Source of the DNA: Isoetes taiwanensis
Taxonomy: Eukaryota; Streptophyta; Lycopodiopsida; Isoetales; Isoetaceae
NCBI GenBank assembly: GCA_021234155.1
Contig: JAJEKV010000002.1
Location: 15,973,428-16,037,427 of the forward strand
Direction: 5' to 3'
Length of the DNA: 64,000 nucleotides
The translations under genes were made by a program, and so were the position numbers. Numbering within the stretch: the stretch's first letter is position 1; the number at the start of each line of letters is the position of its first letter. The notes under the pieces are model-generated. The model saw only the letters and a program-made list of their open reading frames with translations, had not been told where the DNA came from and made no database searches. Below are positions 60,384-64,000 of this stretch, in pieces.

Positions 60384-62885
60384 TTAGAAACTATTAACAG
60401 TGCCCAGCATTGCTGGGCATTATTTGAGAACTTATAAATGATACGAAGATGTTGTTCTTGTTTGAATTTATGTTATTCATATCTATAAAAATAAGCATTG
60501 AAAAGTTAGGGCATAATACAATGTAAGAGATCTATAGGAACTAAGGGCCAATTTCATCCAGTAGGAGCTTGTTGTAGATTACATTTGGAGTGAACCTCCT
60601 ATTGTCTTTGAGCAGTGCTCCTTGTCTTGAGGTGTTTTGAATGTGTACCTTTACTCCATGTTGTGTGGTGCACCTTGAGAATGCGACATAGAGCTGGCCA
60701 TGTGTAAAGATTGGCATTGCTATAGGTAGATGCCAACGGAGGACATAGACTGGCCTTGTGACTTGTTTATGGTCATCGAGAATGCGAGTCACACGGGGAC
60801 CTGCCTTCCCTTGAAGGGGAGGAGATCGTTGTCTGATGGCTCCAGGGTAATCCTTGGTATAAGGACCCTTATTCCTTTGTAGGTACCTATGATTATCTCT
60901 GCATCTAGGATTCTTGGTTGCGCTTTGATGACGTGGAGGTGGGTGCCATTGCAGAGACTGGCTTTTGGATTCATATTTCTAAATAGGATGATGATGGCAC
61001 CGTCCTTGATGTGCAGCTTATGTGGTGGCATGCCAAAAGGGATCAGGTAGTTGATGAACTCGATTGGAAAGTCCCTTGTAGCATCTTTGCCTTCTGCAAT
61101 GATGACATCTATAATCAACTCCTCTTCCACAATGCATTCTTCGGTTATCTCAACCAAGTCGCGATCAAACTCTGGCTCATTGTTCATACGCTCCCCGTTA
61201 CCGAGACGTAGCAGCTAATTTGAGAAGATTTGTTCATCTTTTCCGACTCGCATATTTTGTGTTAGCCTGTGTGTTTTGAAGTTAGTCCATAATGGGTTCC
61301 TCTTGACACACTTTGAGATGACCTCTGTCCTTGTTGCACACTTGACCACAGGCAACTGTTGTCGGAAGTCGCCACCTGTGAGCATTATCATTCCCCCAAA
61401 TGACCTGGCATCTTGTCATATCTCGCGCAGAACCCTGTAGCAGTGAGTGCCTGTGTGTGTGTCATCCCCATTTCATCCCAAACTATGATACTTGCCTTTC
61501 TAAGTACCTCTGCTTGTTGGCTTGTTGCACGCAGTGTAGAGGTTGCCTCTTGTGTGAAGTTAAGTGGTAACTTGAACGTCGAATGAACTATTTGTGCTCC
61601 CTTCAAGAGAAGGCTGGCAATGCCTGTCCAAGCCACCGATACAATGCCAACGCCATATCCTCTTAGTATGCTGATCAGACTATTGAAGAGGAACATCTTG
61701 CCCGTGCCTCCCGGGCCATCGACATTGATACATGGACCTGATGCTGGTTGATTGCATCTAGGATAATATCGGCTATGTGCTTCTGCTAGTCCTTGTTGAG
61801 CTTGCCGTAGTTTTCTTGCCCTTATTTTAACTCTTTTTCTGCATCGAAGTTGGGTTCATTTAGGAAGTTACCTAAAATATCTAGTCGAGGTTCTGGCAGT
61901 CCAAGTTGCTGGCATATGCAGCCGCTCATCTGGAAGATGTCGTCGATGTCCTTTAGTGTGTGGTTATAAGCCTGCTCTTGTGGCATCTGTCATTGGTAAT
62001 CTTCTGTCAAGCTGTCCTTGAAGAGCTCCCATAGCCGTATTGGATCTTGTGGGTCATTGTACAGGCAAATGAATGTAAATGTCTGGCATAGCTGCACTGG
62101 CATCTGGAAGATGCTCGCATCTTCAAGCGTCTTCTCCCACTCAGCATCGTCTTCCAGTAAGCCGAGCTCTTTGGCAGCTTCCTTGAAAGTTGAACATAAT
62201 TTTCCATTAATAGTGTGCATGTCTTCAAAACTGGTTGCGCCCTTGATATGTAGCAACAGGAGTCGGAGGTAGTAGCGGTCACCGTCCTTAGGGCTCACGG
62301 TGTACATCCTTGTGATGAGCTTGAACTTCCCCTTCCTCTTTTTTTAGAATGTCTGGCGTGTAAACTTGTAGTGCTGGGGGATTTCTGGATAAGTGTATTC
62401 ACGTGTGGCTGGGTCGTCCTTGTTGAGTGCAAACCATGCAGTCAACATTGTTTGCTTTTGCATCTGCTGCTCAATGGCTTGTCTTTCATGGCCTTCCTGA
62501 TAATAGACAACTTGATTATTTGGCAGGTGAATAGGTAGCCTATGTACTGTGTGGGAGTTGCCATTAGCCTCCACATGGCTTTAGGTGCAGAGACATATCT
62601 CGTGTCAATGTACTGCTCCACCTCGTCCCAATTGAATGTGGATATAGATTCCCTGTCGGTTCTGTAGCGATCTGGATTAATGCTCGATCGTGCCCTTTGC
62701 GGATGGACTTGTAGATATACTTCACGCTGCCGACGCTGAAACACTGCTCCACATTGATATGCGCCTCATATTTTTCAAGCAGCCATCGGTTGTAGGGGAC
62801 TATCCATTTATTGTCAATAGGTATCTCGCCCCTCATGAAGTGTCCTGTATCCCGTCTTATGTACTCTGGATAGCGGGGTTAGGTA
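60384..62885 (-). mobile_element. Helitron remnant: PIF1-type helicase part, 3' end predicted
   Basis: Minus-strand pieces in order: RYPEYIRRDTGHFMRGEIPI and NKWIVPYNRWLLEKYEAHIN (62,880-62,740), GSVKYIYKSIRKGHDRALI, VEQYIDTRYVSAPKAMWRL, PNNQVVYYQEGHE, and YYLRLLLLHIKGATSFEDM (62,275), all typical of the region between Rep and helicase. NVDGPGGTGKMFLFNSLI (Walker A, about 61,720-61,670), SVAWTGIASLLL and IVWDEMGM (Walker B) follow, then IPFGMPPHKLHIKDGAIIIL and FTHGQLYVAFSRCTTQHGVK (about 60,720). The HUH Rep domain is missing. Downstream, a hairpin GCCCAGCA-ATGCTGGGC (about 60,418-60,402) followed by CTAA at 60,387-60,384 fits a Helitron 3' end. Frames are broken repeatedly. Confidence 0.88.
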
Positions 62886-63540
62886 TTTGAACAAATTTAA
62901 CAATCCAGAGAATAACTCCGCTGTATTGATGATTTTTCGCTTTTACTAATGCTTAGAATGTTGCAGAAGCTGCATTGCTGATAGAAGTTGAGCAAAATAT
63001 ATACTCTTAATTCAAATGTCTAGCAAGATTTATCATTAACAACTTGACTTAGCAAGTAATGAGGGAGCCAAAATATGGTCACTAATCCCTTAATACTTAT
63101 TAATCATAGTTCTGACAATCTGTAACATAAGCGTTACCATGCTCCACCACAAACAGCCGCTCCTGTCCACCCCATTCAACTGTCGTCTATCTATATATAG
63201 CTGCGTCCCAAAATCCGACGGTTCAGGTGTTGATATACTTTCCAAAAATATCCCACAGGTGTCGCTTATTGCTTTTGAATTGTTGAAGCCTAACCGGGTT
63301 TCCATACGTATTCTTTTCACGCGTATTTTATACGGCGGGAAACGTATGGGGCGTTGTTAGTCTCTAACCGCTTTAAAATTCAATTCTACGCACCTCATAG
63401 TCAAGCAGCGCCCCTTTTTCATTTTGATACTCTTCACTCACATTCACTGCCACTGCTTCTCATGAATGCATGTACAACTCATAACCTACTGCCACTGCTT
63501 CTCATAGGTAGAGTTCTCTGATTTACATGACTTATATGCT
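62886..63540. other. Spacer or Copia LTR region
   Basis: The Helitron homology stops near 62,885. The part next to 63,540 probably includes the LTR of the Copia element (short repeated GCCACTGCTTCTCAT words at 63,450 and 63,490), but no second LTR is in the window to prove its limits. Confidence 0.35.
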
Positions 63541-63544
63541 GAAA

Positions 63545-64000
63545 CCTTTCACTCCTCCTTCAGCTTATAAGTCTGCTACATTCAATTGTTTTCTGAATCT
63601 TACAAATTTTATTTCTGATAATGCTTTGGTGAACACATCTGCTACCTGATCATTTGTTTCCACGTATCTCATTTGTATAATGTTTTTCTCTGCTAAATCT
63701 CGTATGAAGTGCATGCTGAGTTCAATGTGCTTGGTTCTATCATGAAAAACTGGATTTTTTACAATAGCAATACAACTCTGACTGTCAGTCCAGATCTCTG
63801 TAGGGTCTTCTTGCACACATCCTAGCTCATCCAACAATCTTCTTAACCATACCAATTCTCTAGCCGCTAATGAAGATGCAGCATATTCTGCTTCAGCTGA
63901 ACTCATTGCCACAATTTGCTTGTTTTTGCACCTCCGGTTATTACACCTCCTCCTAAATATATAGCATAACCGGAAGTTGATTTCCTAGTATGCGGATCTC
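63545..64000 (-). mobile_element. Ty1/Copia RNase H end and polypurine tract (continues beyond window)
   Basis: From the right edge on the minus strand: DPHTRKSTSGYAIYLGGGVI, a one-base shift, then CKNKQIVAMSSAEAEYAASS, ARELVWLRRLLDELG, EIWTDSQSCIAIVKNP, DRTKHIELSMHFIRD and NDQVADVFTKALS, the classic Copia RNase H to its C-terminus (stop at 63,565). An AAGGAGGAGTGAAAGG tract (63,560-63,545) directly after is the likely polypurine tract. Only this end of the element lies in the window. Confidence 0.93.

Overview
The window reads as nuclear DNA of a land plant. The evidence is a 13-exon plastid-type chorismate synthase gene with a transit peptide, a Ty3/Gypsy chromovirus with an initiator-Met-tRNA primer site, Copia, LINE, Helitron and hAT elements, and long AT-rich introns and spacers. 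The number of large insertions inside genes, together with a bacterial-style DNA methylase family not typical of flowering plants, points to a seed-free plant such as a fern or lycophyte. That lineage call is inference.

Layout. 1-17.5 kb: one plus-strand gene coding for a DNA-methylase-like protein (copy 1) with an acidic tail, apparently spliced in frame to an FCP1/HAD phosphatase-like exon. Its exon is split by a complete 8.1-kb Gypsy element (5-bp target duplication GGTTG) and again by a 5.9-kb hAT-type element (8-bp duplication GAACAAAC). 18.0-19.3 kb: on the minus strand, the N-terminal half of a related protein (copy 3). 19.3-21.3 kb: two tandem repeat arrays, one built from palindromes. 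21.3-24.2 kb: a GC-rich decayed LINE. 24.4-28.3 kb: spacer with a gag scrap, a duplicated CATGC-rich block and a foldback repeat. 28.3-36.6 kb: the chorismate synthase gene on the minus strand, open in every exon, with a second LINE inside its largest intron. 39.4-41.4 kb: hairpins and a broken HUH-endonuclease (Replitron-like) gene. 44.2-45.2 kb: a LINE ORF1 piece joined to a LINE 3' end. 49.0-52.0 kb: a broken minus-strand transposase with DUF7869-like signatures. 52.4-56.4 kb: a ParB-like plus N4/N6 DNA-methylase gene (copy 2), accompanied by two arrays of the 18-bp perfect palindrome GTGTATTCCGGAATACAC. 57.1-58.4 kb: a LINE fragment. 59.1-60.4 kb: a coiled-coil/zinc-finger/poly-Asp gene remnant carrying a 299-bp hAT MITE. 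60.4-62.9 kb: a Helitron helicase on the minus strand. 63.5-64.0 kb: a Copia RNase H end running out of the window.

Only chorismate synthase looks fully functional; nearly everything else carries frameshifts or stops. The most interesting content is the repeated family joining a ParB-like domain to a beta-class N4/N6 DNA methylase (three related loci in 56 kb). One copy lies head-to-head with a transposase and is surrounded by palindrome arrays; another appears to be joined to a phosphatase domain.
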